Source: Mycobacterium noviomagense
GTDB lineage: Bacteria > Actinomycetota > Actinomycetes > Mycobacteriales > Mycobacteriaceae
Reading direction: 5' to 3'
Assembly (NCBI RefSeq): GCF_010731635.1
Contig: NZ_AP022583.1
Span: 4,650,001-4,714,000 of the forward strand
DNA length: 64,000 bases
The translations under genes were made by a program, and so were the position numbers. How positions within the stretch are numbered: position 1 is the stretch's first letter; every line of letters begins with the position of its first letter. Below, piece by piece: positions 10,204 to 18,667 of the stretch. A model generated the notes under the pieces. That model was not told the origin of the DNA. It worked only from the letters and a program-made list of their open reading frames with translations, and did not search any database.

Positions 10204-10851
10204 ATGACGACGCGCAACATGGAAGCCCGGCTCGGGACGTACTCGCCGGTGGCCCTGACGGTTTTCCGCGTGGTGGTGGGACTGCTGTTTCTCTGCCACG
10301 GCTTGCAGAAGTTGATCGGCTGGCCGGTGGGGCCGACTGTCCCGGTCGGCGACTGGCCGTTCTATTACGCGGGCTGGATCGAGACGGTCACCGGTGCGCT
10401 CGTCGCGCTCGGGCTCTTCACCCGGGTCGCGGCTTTCTTCGCCTCCGGGGAGATGGCGGTCGCCTACTTCACCCAGCACTTCCCGCACGGCTTTTGGCCG
10501 ATTCAAAATCAGGGAGAGCTTGCGGTGCTGTACTGCTTCGCGTTCCTGCTGCTGTTCTTCATCGGTGGTGGCGTGTACGCGTTGGACAGCCGGCGACGCG
10601 CCGTGGGCGCAGGCTGGAGTGGCAGACGTGCCGGGGCACCCTGGAACCGCCGGCGGCGCGCGCTAGCCGATACCGGACCTGCTGCCACGGATGCCAGCTG
10701 GCAGGGTACGCGTCGGGGCGGGTTCTGGAACCGCTTGCGGGGCCCGCGTGCGGACACCCGGCCAGCCGACAGCGGTGCCGGTTGGCAGGGCACGCGTGCG
10801 GGCGGTTTCTGGAACCGCTGGCGGCGGAATCGTCAGATCCGCGGACGTTGA
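10204..10851 (+). CDS. DoxX-family membrane protein with tandem-repeat tail
   Basis: 215 residues. Residues about 1-130 form a four-helix DoxX-type membrane domain: FRVVVGLLFLCHGLQKLIGW, TVTGALVALGLFTRVAAFFA, FTQHFPHGFWP, ELAVLYCFAFLLLFF. DoxX proteins occur in respiratory and redox-stress membrane complexes in mycobacteria; the role of this one is unknown. The tail (131-215) is strongly basic and carries three copies of a W-x-G-x-R-x-G-x-x-W-N-R unit at 28-residue spacing (from about 137, 165 and 193). Such a tail is not usual for DoxX. The gene stands alone. Confidence 0.82.
   Translation: MTTRNMEARLGTYSPVALTVFRVVVGLLFLCHGLQKLIGWPVGPTVPVGDWPFYYAGWIETVTGALVALGLFTRVAAFFASGEMAVAYFTQHFPHGFWPIQNQGELAVLYCFAFLLLFFIGGGVYALDSRRRAVGAGWSGRRAGAPWNRRRRALADTGPAATDASWQGTRRGGFWNRLRGPRADTRPADSGAGWQGTRAGGFWNRWRRNRQIRGR
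10612..10830 (+). repeat. Three degenerate 84-bp tandem repeats in the DoxX gene
   Basis: Units begin at about 10612, 10696 and 10780 and share a core like GGCTGGCAGGGTACGCG followed by GGGCGGGTTCTGGAACCGC. The third unit is incomplete. The repeats keep frame (84 = 28 codons) and encode the W-x-G-x-R...W-N-R units of the protein tail. Copies 2 and 3 are more alike than either is to copy 1. Confidence 0.7.
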
Positions 10852-10962
10852 CGCTTTTCGCGACTCCCTTGGTTCCCAACCGGATTGGTCGCTTCAGGAC
10901 TGACTGGTACTGGGGTGCGGCGTCTACACCGAACGGTTCGCTGACAAATACTCTGCAGTGAA

Positions 10963-11469
10963 GTGAAGACACGCAATGTCATCGCCGGTGCGACTGGGCT
11001 CCTTATCGCGACGGCAACTTTGTTCAGTGCCGGGCTCGCAGCAGGTTCGCATTTCGACCGACGCGAAGGCGCGCCGATCGCTCACCACAACACGAGACGT
11101 GACTTTATGTTCGAGGTTATCGGGGTAAGGACACCTAATCAGGGCGGGCATACGGTGAACTTGTACTTTCATTACCGGTACAACGACGGCATCGCCGACG
11201 ACCAGATACCCGACTACACGAAACTACGCCGCCAAGCGCTCGACTACCTCGACACTGCCGACGTGTCGAGGAACCCGTACTGGGAAGTCCTCAACCACCA
11301 CCTGTGCATCCAGCTGAAGAACAACTTTCCGCTGCAAGGGATATCCTGCGTGATGCAAGTCGTCGGCGTCGAAAACTCGGGGCCACATGACGAGCCGGGC
11401 TACCGATCCAGCATCGAGACCATTGGCGACATCGAACCACTGGTTATTGCGGGTCCGGCCGGACGGTAG
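10963..11469 (+). CDS. Exported protein of unknown function
   Basis: 168 residues from GTG 10963. The N-terminus is a signal peptide (KTRNVIAGATGLLIATATL, then FSAGLAAG), with cleavage expected near residue 28. The mature part is polar, rich in Asn, His and Tyr, and has two cysteines (HHLCIQLK and GISCVMQV) that could form one disulfide. I recognise no family. Lies 112 bases after the DoxX gene on the same strand. Composition and codon use look protein-like, and no competing frame is credible. Confidence 0.65.
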   Translation: MKTRNVIAGATGLLIATATLFSAGLAAGSHFDRREGAPIAHHNTRRDFMFEVIGVRTPNQGGHTVNLYFHYRYNDGIADDQIPDYTKLRRQALDYLDTADVSRNPYWEVLNHHLCIQLKNNFPLQGISCVMQVVGVENSGPHDEPGYRSSIETIGDIEPLVIAGPAGR

Positions 11470-11515
11470 AAAGCTGCGCCCCGGCCAATGCGATCCGCAT
11501 TGGCCTGCTGCCTCA

Positions 11516-12574
11516 TCATGATTCATCGTTGCGACCGCGCGACTGTCGCAGCCGTTTGGCACGCTGCAATGCGCGCTCGTATTTGTCCCGCTTCTTATCG
11601 CTCACACGAGTGTCTCGCGGAGGCAACTGTAAATCGCGTTCGGCCGGCATGCCTGCCTGTAATTCACGCCCACGTTCAAGTTCGGAATCCAGTTCCGCGC
11701 CGAACAGCAGCGCCAAATTGGTGATCCACAACCAGAGCAAAAACACGATGACTCCGGCCAGCGTGCCATACGTCTTGTTGTACTTACCGAAATTGCTGAC
11801 ATAGACACCAAATAGCAAGGATGCCAGGATCCACACCACGATCGCCACCGAAGCGCCCACGCTGATCCAGCGAAACTTCGGCTGGCGCACGTTGGGCGTC
11901 GCGTGATAGAGGATGGCGACGGCGAGGATGACAAGGATCAAGATCACTGGCCAGCGAGCGATGTTCCAGACCAGCAGCGCCGCATGCCCGGCACCGATGG
12001 CATCGCCGATCGCTTTAGCCACCGGGCCGCTCACGGCCAGCATGAACGCCACCGCCCCGGCCATGATGAGGCCAGCCAGCGTGAGGAATAGCTGAAGCGG
12101 CCGCAGCTTCCAGAACGGTCGGCCTTCGGGAATCTCATAGATGCGGTTCATCGCGCGCCCGAACGCGCCAATATATCCGGATGCCGACCACAGCCCGGCG
12201 ATTACGCCCGCGATAAGTGCGAATCCAGTGGACGGTGAATCCACCACCTGCTGGACAGGGCTACGCAATGTGTCGACGACCGAGGGGGGCCCAAGCTCGC
12301 CAACGATCTGCAGGACGGTGTCAGTGGTGCGCTTGCCCTGGCCAAGCACCCCTAGCAGCGAGACCATTACCACCAGCGCGGGAAACATCGACAACACCGC
12401 GTAATACGTCAGTGCTGCGGCCTGATCGGTGCATTGATCATGGGTGAACTCGCGAGCGGTTGTGCGGAGCACATATAGCACCGACGGTCGGGTCAGGTCG
12501 GTCGGGGACTCCGGCTTGATCGGATCATTCGGATCCGGGACAACCTCATCCGCCTGCCGGTCGCTGGCGGCCAT
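11516..12574 (-). CDS. YihY/BrkB-family integral membrane protein
   Basis: 352 residues. A hydrophilic N-terminus is followed by the family signature DQCTDQAAALTYYAVLSMFP. About six transmembrane helices follow, including GLWSASGYIGAFGRAMNRIY and LAGVIVFLLWLWITNLALLFGAELDSELE. The C-terminus is basic (SDKKRDKYERALQRAKRLRQ). The family was once called ribonuclease BN/BrkB but is now regarded as membrane proteins of uncertain function. Monocistronic; convergent with the exported-protein gene. Confidence 0.9.
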   Translation of the reverse strand: MAASDRQADEVVPDPNDPIKPESPTDLTRPSVLYVLRTTAREFTHDQCTDQAAALTYYAVLSMFPALVVMVSLLGVLGQGKRTTDTVLQIVGELGPPSVVDTLRSPVQQVVDSPSTGFALIAGVIAGLWSASGYIGAFGRAMNRIYEIPEGRPFWKLRPLQLFLTLAGLIMAGAVAFMLAVSGPVAKAIGDAIGAGHAALLVWNIARWPVILILVILAVAILYHATPNVRQPKFRWISVGASVAIVVWILASLLFGVYVSNFGKYNKTYGTLAGVIVFLLWLWITNLALLFGAELDSELERGRELQAGMPAERDLQLPPRDTRVSDKKRDKYERALQRAKRLRQSRGRNDES

Positions 12575-12658
12575 GGATAGTTCGATACCCGCACGGCAAC
12601 CAGCGGAAACCGCTTCGACTGGGCGGCCGGAACACCAGGGGTCGGCGTGACGAACCGG

Positions 12659-13438
12659 CTATTGCATTTGGGTCGACATGCCGCTGCCGGCGGATGTCGA
12701 GTGCCGGCGCGGCACCGGTAACAGCATCGGCACCTGTGTGCGGTAGTCGCGGTACTGCGGCCCGAGCGCGGCCACCAGATCCCGCTCTTCCAGCTGCACG
12801 GCGATCAGGATGTATCCGGTGGTGGCGACCGCGAAGAGCAGGTGCCCGGCCGTCATCGTCGGCGCCGCCCAGAAGGCGATGATGAAACCGAGCATCAACG
12901 GGTGACGGACAACTCGGTATAGCAACGGAGCGCGGAACTGGATGTCGCTGAGCGGTTTTCCACGCCAGAACGAATACACCTGCCGCAGTCCGAACAAATC
13001 GACGTGGCTGATCATGAACGTCGACGCGAGGACGATCGCCCACCCGATCCAGAACAGCACCCACACTGCCAGCCGGCCCGCCTGTGACGTGACATGCCAG
13101 ATCTCGGTCGGCATAGTTCGCCACTGCCAGTACAGCAGGAACAGCACCAAACTCGACAGCAGCACATAGGTGCTTCGCTCCAGGGGCTGCGGCACGATCC
13201 GCGTCCACCACCGTTTGAACGCCGGCCGTGCCATGACACTGTGCTGGACAGCGAACAGGCCGAGCAACAGAAGGTTCACTACGACGGCTTGGCCAGTGGG
13301 AGCAGCGATGGCGCGATCGACGGTGCGCGGGACCACGATGTCGCCGACGAACCCGATGGCATACAGAAATGACACGACGAATATCAGGTAGCTCGCCGCG
13401 CCATAACAGACCGCCGATATCCGGTTGATCTTCGTCAT
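12659..13438 (-). CDS. Integral membrane methyltransferase, MddA/NnrU-like
   Basis: 259 residues with five or six transmembrane helices. The C-terminal RHPLMLGFIIAFWAAPTMT ... EERDLVAALGPQYRDY is the SAM-binding signature of the isoprenylcysteine carboxyl methyltransferase/NnrU/PEMT superfamily. The middle segment (FAVQHSVMARPAFKRWW, then PLERSTYVLLSSLVL) resembles the subgroup annotated as methanethiol S-methyltransferase (MddA), which makes dimethyl sulfide; that substrate call is from recall of the subgroup. ATG 13438 has a GGAGGT ribosome site, so the in-frame upstream extension to 13642, which overlaps the regulator, is rejected. It lies 97 bases after the HD-GYP regulator, so probably one operon. 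Confidence 0.75.
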   Translation of the reverse strand: MTKINRISAVCYGAASYLIFVVSFLYAIGFVGDIVVPRTVDRAIAAPTGQAVVVNLLLLGLFAVQHSVMARPAFKRWWTRIVPQPLERSTYVLLSSLVLFLLYWQWRTMPTEIWHVTSQAGRLAVWVLFWIGWAIVLASTFMISHVDLFGLRQVYSFWRGKPLSDIQFRAPLLYRVVRHPLMLGFIIAFWAAPTMTAGHLLFAVATTGYILIAVQLEERDLVAALGPQYRDYRTQVPMLLPVPRRHSTSAGSGMSTQMQ

Positions 13439-13535
13439 GCCGCTGACCTCCTCGCCCGGCCGAAACCACTCATTCGAACGTTGGTCATGACCTGATGGTT
13501 CACCGCTCTTTGCCTCTACGCATGAGGCGTTTGCC

Positions 13536-15128
13536 TCAATTTCTCTCCGGTATCGACGGCGCGACGAGCCCGTGCTGCATCGCGTACAGGCTGGCGCCGA
13601 TGCGGTTCGACACCCCGATCTTGGCGTAAACCCGCTCGACATGGTTGCGAGCGGTCTTCTCGCTGATCACGAGAGCCGCCGCGATTTCCTTGTTCGACGC
13701 CCCCCGGGCCACCAAGCGGAGCACCTCAGCCTCTCGGCCGGTCAACCCGTCCGGGCGCCGATGGGGTCGCTCAGTGCGACGGCCGGCTGCATGTAAGACG
13801 GCGTCGACCGCGACCGGATCCAGGGCGCCGGTTTGGACATCTTGGCGCAGGCGGCGTTCCGCCGATTCCGCTGACAGCTCAGCACGGTACGGCCGTGGTT
13901 CACACGCGGACTGATAGCGCACCGCGGCGGCCAGCAGGCGGTCCGGGAGACTCAGAGCGGCCCCGGTCAGACCGCGCGGATATCCCGAACCGTCCACGTG
14001 CTCATGGTGATTGCCGGCCAGCTGGGCGACACGCTCCAAGCCGCGGACCCGACTGAGAATCCGCACGGTGAGGTAGGGGTGCAGGCGCACTCGCTCGAAT
14101 TCGCTTGCGGTCAACTGACGCGGCGCCGACCAAATCTGGTTCGACACCCCGATGCGGCCCAGGTCATGGACGTATCCGGCGCGGCGAGTCAATGCCACCG
14201 CATCGGCATCCAGGTCGACGACCGACGCCGCGTCTGCGGCTAGCCGTGCCACCGCTTGCGAATGACCAAGAGTGAACGGGCATTTCAGGTCGACAAAGTC
14301 GCCAAGTGCGACGAGGAGAGCATCCAGCGACTGCGCGTCGAGCCGGTGGTGGCGGTCAGGTGATTCCCGCAACGCGACCGCCCAGACATCGCCGGTGGGT
14401 GGGCCTGCCAAGATGCCCCCGGGCTGTGCGAGGAATGCGTCGACGATGTGTGGGTCGAACTGGCCGCCTCTACGGTTGCGGGCCATCGCCACCGCACCGT
14501 CGATACCGTAAGCGCGCTGGTGAATCTCGGCCATGTCGGCGAGCTGGGCGATCCGCATCGGGAGCGGAATGTCTTCGCCGCGAGCGCCGTTGGGCAGCCC
14601 TCCCCCGTCGTAGCGTTCGAAGGCGAATGCCAGCGCACCCTGCACATCCGGGCCCAAGCCGATGCGCTGCGCCAGCAGCGTCGCGGATGCACAGTGCGAT
14701 CGGACCAGACGGGCCAGGTGGCCGCGCGCGTTGGCGAACAGTGCCGCCATAACAGTCAGCCTGCGCATCAGCGGCTCACCGCGGGCCACATTGCTGAGCA
14801 AGAACCGCAGGTAAGGCAAGCCCGCCCAGTCAACCAGCGCGGAATCGCGGCGCACCGCAATGTCGTCGCCGAACCATCGCGCGTATTCGTGGGAGTCGGC
14901 GTGACAACCGATCCACATCACCAGGTTCGTGTAGTAGGTGCAGTCACGCTGATCCCGGGTGAGTCCTAGCCGATCGGCGATCCTCGTGCCGATCAGCGCT
15001 GCGCGAAGCATGTGCTCGCTGGGTTGGCCGAGGCCCAGATCGATCGCTACCGATAGCGCGGCGAGCACCTCAGCGCGACTCGGCAGCTCCGACCGGCGCG
15101 GGTCTGCATGGCCTGCCTCGCATGCCAT
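13536..15128 (-). CDS. HD-GYP-domain protein with C-terminal LuxR-type HTH
   Basis: 530 residues. The N-terminal half is a degenerate HD-like region ([19 protein letters not shown]). The second half holds a recognisable HD-GYP domain: [46 protein letters not shown] LuxR-type helix-turn-helix closes the protein ([20 protein letters not shown], then [20 protein letters not shown]). Metal-binding His/Asp residues are present, but whether it cleaves cyclic-di-GMP is unknown. Likely a DNA-binding regulator of the methyltransferase gene that follows it. Confidence 0.87.
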   Translation of the reverse strand: MACEAGHADPRRSELPSRAEVLAALSVAIDLGLGQPSEHMLRAALIGTRIADRLGLTRDQRDCTYYTNLVMWIGCHADSHEYARWFGDDIAVRRDSALVDWAGLPYLRFLLSNVARGEPLMRRLTVMAALFANARGHLARLVRSHCASATLLAQRIGLGPDVQGALAFAFERYDGGGLPNGARGEDIPLPMRIAQLADMAEIHQRAYGIDGAVAMARNRRGGQFDPHIVDAFLAQPGGILAGPPTGDVWAVALRESPDRHHRLDAQSLDALLVALGDFVDLKCPFTLGHSQAVARLAADAASVVDLDADAVALTRRAGYVHDLGRIGVSNQIWSAPRQLTASEFERVRLHPYLTVRILSRVRGLERVAQLAGNHHEHVDGSGYPRGLTGAALSLPDRLLAAAVRYQSACEPRPYRAELSAESAERRLRQDVQTGALDPVAVDAVLHAAGRRTERPHRRPDGLTGREAEVLRLVARGASNKEIAAALVISEKTARNHVERVYAKIGVSNRIGASLYAMQHGLVAPSIPERN

Positions 15129-15202
15129 CCATTGATTCTGCCGCGCGTGCAGCGAATCGGGAGCTAACCCGTCGGAATCGTCGGCAGCTTCTCCCGACGA
15201 AG

Positions 15203-15490
15203 CTACGGCGTCGCAGGGCTGCGACGAGGTGATCTGCCCACGCGGTAGCCGGCGGGAAAAGACATCTCGATCACTCGAAGCTGGTGGTTGGCTTTCGACT
15301 CGAGCTCGAGGACGATGCAGCTGTCGCTGACGGCCTTGGACTCGAGAACTGTGTAGTGGTGACCGCCACCGTTGACGTCGGTGATCGGGTCACCTGAGCG
15401 CAATGCCTCGACGGGCACCAGTTCGGGGGTTGGATGTGGCTCCACGGGCGCAACGTTAGGCCAACCAAGCCAGCGACGGGATGCTTTCAC
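15203..15490 (-). CDS. Small conserved-looking hypothetical protein
   Basis: 95 residues from GTG 15490, or about 80 if the internal GTG ([11 protein letters not shown]) is used. Balanced composition with alternating hydrophobic strands ([20 protein letters not shown], then [17 protein letters not shown]) suggests a small beta-rich domain. Not recognised. Lies 74 bases upstream of, and on the same strand as, the HD-GYP regulator. Confidence 0.5.
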   Translation of the reverse strand: MKASRRWLGWPNVAPVEPHPTPELVPVEALRSGDPITDVNGGGHHYTVLESKAVSDSCIVLELESKANHQLRVIEMSFPAGYRVGRSPRRSPATP

Positions 15491-15693
15491 CGACGCGGCT
15501 TACGAAAGGCGACGTCGCGAACATCGTCTGCGGTGAGAGAACCGTATGGCGGTACAACGTCAGCCGATGGCTGGCCATGCACCTTGTCGATGGGCGGTGG
15601 CTCGTATCCGTCGGTTGTTACCTCGGATGGACGCTTCCTCTTACCGAAGAGCGACATGGCATCCTCAGACTCCTGCTCGCAAGCTACCCATAG
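15481..15693 (+). CDS. Doubtful small ORF
   Basis: 70 residues with ATG start and fairly balanced composition ([37 protein letters not shown]). It overlaps the start of the 15203-15490 gene by 10 bases and the end of the DUF222 gene by 10 bases. No clear ribosome site; no family recognised. Listed because this 194-bp stretch otherwise holds no gene. Confidence 0.2.
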   Translation: MLSPTRLTKGDVANIVCGERTVWRYNVSRWLAMHLVDGRWLVSVGCYLGWTLPLTEERHGILRLLLASYP

Positions 15694-17033
15694 TCGTCAT
15701 CGTCGTCATGCAGAAGTTTTTCGGGATGATGAAACAGATTGATGCGGGGCTGGCCCCGATCCAGGTGCGGTGGCGGAATCCATTCAGTCAGGCCGTCTTC
15801 GCGTTTGCGGGTTTGCCAACCTCCGGGTTTGACGACCGGGTGATGCCCGCCGCAGCCCAACGTCAGGTCGTTGACGTCGGTGACCCGAGACCGGGCGTAA
15901 TCGGTTACGTGATGGACTTCGCAGTAGTAGCCCGCCACATCGCAACCGGGGTGCGAGCATCCACGATCCTTGGCATACAACACTATTCGCTGGCCCGGTG
16001 AGGCCAGGCGCTTGGTGTGATAGAGCGCCAGAGCACGGCCCTTGTCGAAAATCGCCAAATAATGATGGGCGTGGCGGGCCATCCGGATCACGTCTTTCAT
16101 CGGCAGTAACGTGCCGCCCCCGGTGAGCCCCGTGCCCGCGCCGGCTTCCAACTCCGCCAGCGTGGTGGAGACGATGATGCTGGCGGGCAGCCCGTTGTGC
16201 TGGCCCAACCCTCCGCTCGCCAGTAACGCCCGCAGCCCGGCATGGAGCCCGTCGTGGTTGCGCTGTGCGGGACTGCGCGTGTCGTGGCGGACGGCTTCTT
16301 CGCTTGGTGTGCCGTCCACGACGGGTTTTTCGTCATAGGGGTTGGCCATGCCGGGCGCAGCCAGTTTCGCCAGTACCGCTTCGACCGTGGCCCGCATCGC
16401 CGGGGTCAGCCAACCCCGAATGGGGCTCATGCCGTCGACGTCTTGCTTGCCCAACGTCACGCCGCGGCGGCGGGCCCGGTCCTCGTCACTGAACTGCCCG
16501 TCAGGATTGAGGCAGTCGGCGAGCTTCGCCAACTGGTCAGGACGAAACTGGGTGGCTAGCCGAGCGAGCTTCGCTTCGGCGCGCTCGCACGTGGCCGCGT
16601 CAATCCAACATGGCAGCTGCTCGAAAAACCGCCGGATGACTGCGACGTGGCCGGCGCCAATCTTCCCGGCCCGCTGCCCGGCGGCCGTGGCAGCCAGGCG
16701 CGGCGGCAGCGGTTCGCCGGTCAGACTCTGTCGTTCGCCCAGGTCCTCCGCTTCATGGATGCGGCGCGCCGCTTCGACGCGGGTGATACGCAGGCGATCG
16801 GCCAATGCATGCGCCAGCTTGCCGCCCAGCTCGACCGGAGTGGCTTGCTCTCGCACGCCGTTGATCAAGGAGTGGCCGGCGACCGGCAGCCGACGGTTCA
16901 CCGCCTCCAGCCGCTCCAATATCCGTAACCGCTCCGGGGTAGTCAGCCCATCGAACCGCAGCGCCGTCAGGTCATCGACTGCGGATTCGAGCCGATCCAG
17001 CACCGCGACCACCTCGTCGCGTTCCGAAAACAT
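15684..17033 (-). CDS. DUF222 / HNH endonuclease-like protein (13E12 repeat family)
   Basis: 449 residues. The N-terminal DUF222 domain ([20 protein letters not shown] ... [20 protein letters not shown]) is followed by a C-terminal HNH fold ([20 protein letters not shown] ... [12 protein letters not shown]). The domain order is that of the mycobacterial 13E12/REP13E12 proteins, which occur in many scattered copies and are linked with repeat elements and phage attachment. The HNH His residues and two CxxC-like pairs look intact. The C-terminus ends in a run of aspartates (HDDDDDYG). A copy here, inside an accessory block, fits a mobile or recombinogenic history. Confidence 0.9.
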   Translation of the reverse strand: MFSERDEVVAVLDRLESAVDDLTALRFDGLTTPERLRILERLEAVNRRLPVAGHSLINGVREQATPVELGGKLAHALADRLRITRVEAARRIHEAEDLGERQSLTGEPLPPRLAATAAGQRAGKIGAGHVAVIRRFFEQLPCWIDAATCERAEAKLARLATQFRPDQLAKLADCLNPDGQFSDEDRARRRGVTLGKQDVDGMSPIRGWLTPAMRATVEAVLAKLAAPGMANPYDEKPVVDGTPSEEAVRHDTRSPAQRNHDGLHAGLRALLASGGLGQHNGLPASIIVSTTLAELEAGAGTGLTGGGTLLPMKDVIRMARHAHHYLAIFDKGRALALYHTKRLASPGQRIVLYAKDRGCSHPGCDVAGYYCEVHHVTDYARSRVTDVNDLTLGCGGHHPVVKPGGWQTRKREDGLTEWIPPPHLDRGQPRINLFHHPEKLLHDDDDDYG

Positions 17034-17163
17034 GTTCGAAGGCTATCGCAGTGGTCTGACATCGACCGCACGATGAATGTCGAATTGTGGATGAAATTCA
17101 AACTGTGCATAACCGCAAAAACGACAGTGACACAGGTGAATTCACGGCGAGTCGGCGCTACCG

Positions 17164-18024
17164 CTACCCGTCGAGCGCTAAGTCTTTGCGGAATCGCCGC
17201 ATGCCGTCGACCTTTTCGGCCAGGCTGGCAGCCGGCCCGGCATAGAACATCCACGGCATCGTCAGGATCCCGGTGATGCCGGCGGCCTCCGCGCGCTGGT
17301 AGTCGGCGATGGTCACAGCATCGGTCAACGGCGTCAAGATGGTGAAATCTTCGAGCGGCAAGCCGTTTTCGACCCGAAGCGTACGCAGCCTGCCCGCCGC
17401 CTCGACGGCGCGTTCGGTTTTGATCAGGTCACCGATCCAGCCGTCGTTGCGGGCCGCACGGCGAAACGCGATCTCACTGAGCCCGCCGACATAAATGGGT
17501 ATCCGCGGTGGCGTCGGCTCCATCTCCAATCGTGGCGTTTGATAGAACTCGCCGTGGAACTCCGTCCACCCGGGCTGCCACAGCCCTCGCATCAAGTCGA
17601 GCATCTCGTCGGTGCGTTTGCCGCGAGCGTCGAACCGTTGCTCCATCAACGCGAACTCTTCCTCGCACCACCCGACACCGATGCCGAGCTCGACCCGACC
17701 ATCAGCCAAAACCGCAGCGGTACCAATCGCTTTGGCCGCCAAATAGGGATTGCGCATGGCCGGGATGTAGACAGTGGTGACAAACCGCAGCCGTGTGGTG
17801 ACCTGTGCCAGCGCACCGATCAACACCCACGGGTCGGGCCAGTCGGTGAAGGGATGCCAGCGCCGCTGACCATCTTTGGTGTACGGGTACGGGGTGGCCA
17901 ACGTTTCCAGGTTGACGACGTGGTCGGGAATGCCGATCCCGTCGTAACCCAGCTCGTCGGCAGCCTTGGCGACCTCCACGATCTCGGACGTGTTCAGAAA
18001 CGCGGTGCTGATGTAGTACTTCAT
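17164..18024 (-). CDS. LLM-class flavin/F420-dependent oxidoreductase
   Basis: 286 residues, luciferase-like monooxygenase fold. Features: AADELGYDGIGIPDHV near the N-terminus, GALAQVTTRLRFVTTVYI, GRVELGIGVGWCEEEFALM and IPIYVGGLSEIAFRRAARN. Mycobacterial members mostly use coenzyme F420. Overlaps the end of the thioesterase gene by four bases (ATGA), so the two are translationally coupled and likely share a pathway. Substrate unknown. Confidence 0.88.
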   Translation of the reverse strand: MKYYISTAFLNTSEIVEVAKAADELGYDGIGIPDHVVNLETLATPYPYTKDGQRRWHPFTDWPDPWVLIGALAQVTTRLRFVTTVYIPAMRNPYLAAKAIGTAAVLADGRVELGIGVGWCEEEFALMEQRFDARGKRTDEMLDLMRGLWQPGWTEFHGEFYQTPRLEMEPTPPRIPIYVGGLSEIAFRRAARNDGWIGDLIKTERAVEAAGRLRTLRVENGLPLEDFTILTPLTDAVTIADYQRAEAAGITGILTMPWMFYAGPAASLAEKVDGMRRFRKDLALDG

Positions 18025-18647
18025 CGGGCTTCCCGCGCCCAGGCCGGCATGACAAAAATGCCCTCGGCTTCCACAGTGACACCGGATGCGTCCGAAATTG
18101 TCCCGCGCACAAAGGTTTTGACATCTTCCGTGCGCTCGATCGCGGCTTCCGCACGCAGGTCACCCAGCGGAGTGCCGCGCAGGTACTTCACCGAGATCGT
18201 CCCGGTGAACAGCGGCTTGGTCAGCCCCTCGCTGGCTGCCTCACCGAGGATGTGGTCGAGCACCAGCGCGCAGACGCCACCGTGCACCAGGCCGGGCGGC
18301 CCCTCATATGCAGCACCCAGGTTGAACTCGCTCCAGCAGCGACCGCCGTCGTGGTGAATGGTCAGCGGTGGGGCGATCGGGTTGCGCATGCCGATCACCG
18401 CGTTTCCCCATGCGAGCGGCCGGCCTTCGACGGCGTAGCGAACCCCGGCCGTCGGGCCCAGCTGGCTGGCGCGCAGTTTTTCGGTCACGGCCTCGATTGC
18501 GATGCGCGCGTCCTCGATGGTGTCGGCGCCGACCTGGGTGCGGATGGTGGCATCGATGAGATCTCGTACGGCGTCGGTCAGCGGCCCGTACAACTCCGCC
18601 AGTCGATCGTGCTCCTCGGCGCTGATCGTCTCGTACGCGTTGTCCAC
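18021..18647 (-). CDS. PaaI-like hotdog thioesterase
   Basis: 208 residues. The C-terminal hotdog domain has YEGPPGLVHGGVCALVLDHI with the HGG motif of PaaI/4HBT acyl-CoA thioesterases, then TGTISVKYLRGTPL. The first ~85 residues are helical. The GTG at 18647 is chosen because AGGAGG lies 9 bases upstream; a TTG at 18671 overlapping the glnE stop is the alternative. Downstream of glnE and upstream of the LLM oxidoreductase, all on the minus strand. Confidence 0.85.
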   Translation of the reverse strand: MDNAYETISAEEHDRLAELYGPLTDAVRDLIDATIRTQVGADTIEDARIAIEAVTEKLRASQLGPTAGVRYAVEGRPLAWGNAVIGMRNPIAPPLTIHHDGGRCWSEFNLGAAYEGPPGLVHGGVCALVLDHILGEAASEGLTKPLFTGTISVKYLRGTPLGDLRAEAAIERTEDVKTFVRGTISDASGVTVEAEGIFVMPAWAREAR

Positions 18648-18667
18648 CCGATTCAGCCTCCTGCTGC

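Noticed and set aside
13439-13642. N-terminal extension of the membrane methyltransferase
   Set aside because: It overlaps the end of the regulator gene, lacks homologous features, and a good GGAGGT ribosome site precedes the ATG at 13438.
15684-15715. Short GTC/GAC codon run at the end of the DUF222 gene as a microsatellite
   Set aside because: Only about five aspartate codons, within coding sequence; too short to call a repeat.
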